Shown piece by piece: positions 6,024 through 7,140 of a stretch of DNA of 7,140 nt. The notes beneath the pieces were generated by a model, which saw nothing but the letters and a program-made list of their open reading frames with translations, did not search any database and had not been told where the DNA came from. This DNA comes from Candidatus Aminicenantota bacterium (GTDB lineage Bacteria; Acidobacteriota; Aminicenantia; UBA2199). The stretch spans positions 1 to 7,140 of the forward strand of contig JAGLQR010000085.1 in NCBI GenBank assembly GCA_023136725.1, given 5' to 3'. The position numbers and the translations under genes were made by a program. Position 1 is the stretch's first letter. Each line of letters opens with the position of its first letter.

Positions 6024-7140
6024 TTTTTATTTTTTTTATTGCATTTTCAAGCTTAATTCCCCTGGATGCTTTAAAAAGTAAAACACTATTCTCCTTTATA
6101 TTATTTCTAATAAATTCACCCGCTTCTTCTGAAGTTTTAAAAATTTTTATATCCACTCCCGGGAATCCGCCGGCTTCTGCACCCTTTGCAAGCTGCTCGG
6201 ATCTTTTCCCCACAGTTATTAACATTTCAAAATTAAGCTCTGAGAAAAACTTTCCGGATTCGAAATGATATTTATTTTCCTCTTCGCCAAGTTCCAGCAT
6301 ATCCCCCAATACCGCAACCTTGGAAGTATCAAACTCATCATTGACCCACTCGAGTGTTTTATTAAGTGCAACAGGATTCGAATTATAAGTTTCATCTATT
6401 ATCGTGAAATTCCCGGCACTTTTTATTTCTCCCCGGCCTGATACAGGCTCAATGTTTTTTACAGCATCTGATATCTCAAAATTTTTCATCCCAGAGTATT
6501 GAGCTGCAATAATTGCTGCAAAAAGGTTTTCGATCTGAACTTTATTGACCAGGTTGGTTTCGAACCTTGCTTCAATACCATAAAAATCAATAAAGAAGCT
6601 GCTTTTCCCTACACTTCTCTCAATACTTCTTAATATGATATCATTCGCTCCTTCAGACCTTCCGAAAAATATTTTTCTTCCTTTTTTAACTTTCACCTCA
6701 TCTTTTAAGAACTCAGAATCTCCTGAAATGAATGATATCCCGTCCGCATCCAGATAATTCAGTATCTCAGCTTTCCCTTTCGCTACATTCTTCAGGGTTT
6801 TGAGAAATTCCATATGTACCGGAAAAACATTCAGGATCAATGCAATATCAGGCCGTAGGATATCGGCCAGGAGATCAATCTCCCCTATTCCGGGATAGCT
6901 CATAGCCAACTCAAATATGGCAAAATCTTCATCCCCCCTGATCTTCAACATGGAGAAAGGTAATCCAATCCAATTATTCCAATTCCGGTAAGATCTGAAT
7001 ACTTTGTACTTAGTAGAAAGGATCTGTGAGGCAAATTCTTTGGTTGTGGTTTTACCGGCACTTCCTGTAATTCCAATATATTTTATTTTCTTGAATTTAT
7101 TCCTTACATTTGATGCAAGTTTATGTGCTGCTTTTAATGT
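6016..7140 (-). CDS. murF: UDP-N-acetylmuramoyl-tripeptide--D-alanyl-D-alanine ligase MurF, 5' end outside window
   Basis: MurF adds D-Ala-D-Ala to UDP-MurNAc-tripeptide, completing the soluble pentapeptide precursor. The frame is open from the window edge, so 374 C-terminal residues are visible. Roughly 80-100 N-terminal residues (UDP-binding domain) should lie beyond it. The ATG at 6951 is internal, because the P-loop lies upstream of it. In visible numbering, YIGITGSAGKTTTKEF (21-36) is the P-loop and NNWIGLPFSML (55-65) the MurF-type following motif. FELAMSYPG (76-84) is the acidic metal-site strand, and FPVHMEF (106-112) and VAKGKAEIL (119-127) hold the His and probable carbamylated Lys. 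NLFAAIIAA (205-213), SGRGE (234-238) and DETYNSNP (249-256) lead into the C-terminal domain with VLGDMLELGEEE (276-287) and KASRGIKLE (357-365). Several motifs differ from the textbook form. The stop overlaps the murD start by 8 bp. MurF is preferred over MurE because of DETYNSNP and GDMLELG, and because MurE's DNPR motif is absent. Confidence 0.94.
   Translation of the reverse strand, partial: TLKAAHKLASNVRNKFKKIKYIGITGSAGKTTTKEFASQILSTKYKVFRSYRNWNNWIGLPFSMLKIRGDEDFAIFELAMSYPGIGEIDLLADILRPDIALILNVFPVHMEFLKTLKNVAKGKAEILNYLDADGISFISGDSEFLKDEVKVKKGRKIFFGRSEGANDIILRSIERSVGKSSFFIDFYGIEARFETNLVNKVQIENLFAAIIAAQYSGMKNFEISDAVKNIEPVSGRGEIKSAGNFTIIDETYNSNPVALNKTLEWVNDEFDTSKVAVLGDMLELGEEENKYHFESGKFFSELNFEMLITVGKRSEQLAKGAEAGGFPGVDIKIFKTSEEAGEFIRNNIKENSVLLFKASRGIKLENAIKKIKNG

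Noticed and set aside
6021..6037. A8 and A6 runs at the murF/murD junction as a frameshift site making a MurF-MurD fusion
   Set aside because: The frame relation needs a +1 shift or loss of an A. Losing one from the A8 run creates an immediate TAA, and no slippery heptamer fits.
6949..6951. ATG that could be taken as the start of murF
   Set aside because: The frame stays open to the window edge, and the 63 codons upstream encode the MurF P-loop GSAGKTTT and the NNWIGLP motif, so this Met is internal.
1..7140. Internal promoters ahead of ftsQ, ftsA or ftsZ, which exist in some bacteria
   Set aside because: I looked for -35/-10 pairs with normal spacing on the minus strand and found only single half-matches, not enough to call any.

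Overview
The window is a compact piece of a dcw (division and cell wall) cluster. Every gene is on the minus strand, so transcription runs from high to low coordinates. In that direction the order is murF (5' end outside the window), murD, ftsW, murC, ftsQ, ftsA and ftsZ (3' end outside the window). There is essentially no non-coding DNA. Genes overlap by 4 or 8 bp, abut exactly, or are separated by 4 to 8 bp, which is the layout of one polycistronic operon read with translational coupling. I saw no promoter, terminator, RNA gene, mobile element or CRISPR array that I could support.

The genes join the end of cytoplasmic peptidoglycan precursor synthesis to septum formation. MurC, MurD and MurF are ATP-dependent Mur ligases that add L-Ala, D-Glu and the D-Ala-D-Ala dipeptide to UDP-MurNAc. 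FtsW is the SEDS glycosyltransferase that polymerises lipid II at the septum. FtsQ is the membrane-anchored divisome scaffold. FtsA is the actin-like membrane tether for FtsZ, the tubulin-like ring protein.

The unusual point is what is absent. In the common gene order mraY lies between murF and murD, murG between ftsW and murC, and often murB and/or ddl between murC and ftsQ. Here all three junctions are closed by overlaps of 8, 8 and 4 bp, with no remnant sequence. These enzymes must be encoded elsewhere if the organism makes ordinary lipid II.

The organism is a walled bacterium dividing with FtsZ, with an AT-leaning genome and many AAA/ATA/TTT codons. The proteins match general bacterial family signatures, but I could not tie them to one phylum. 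An uncultured lineage with a rearranged dcw cluster is possible but is inference. I found no undescribed system. The best leads are the closed junctions, an A8 tract at the murC/ftsQ junction that could give a MurC-FtsQ fusion by -1 slippage, and a strong stem-loop with two smaller neighbours near the 3' end of murD.
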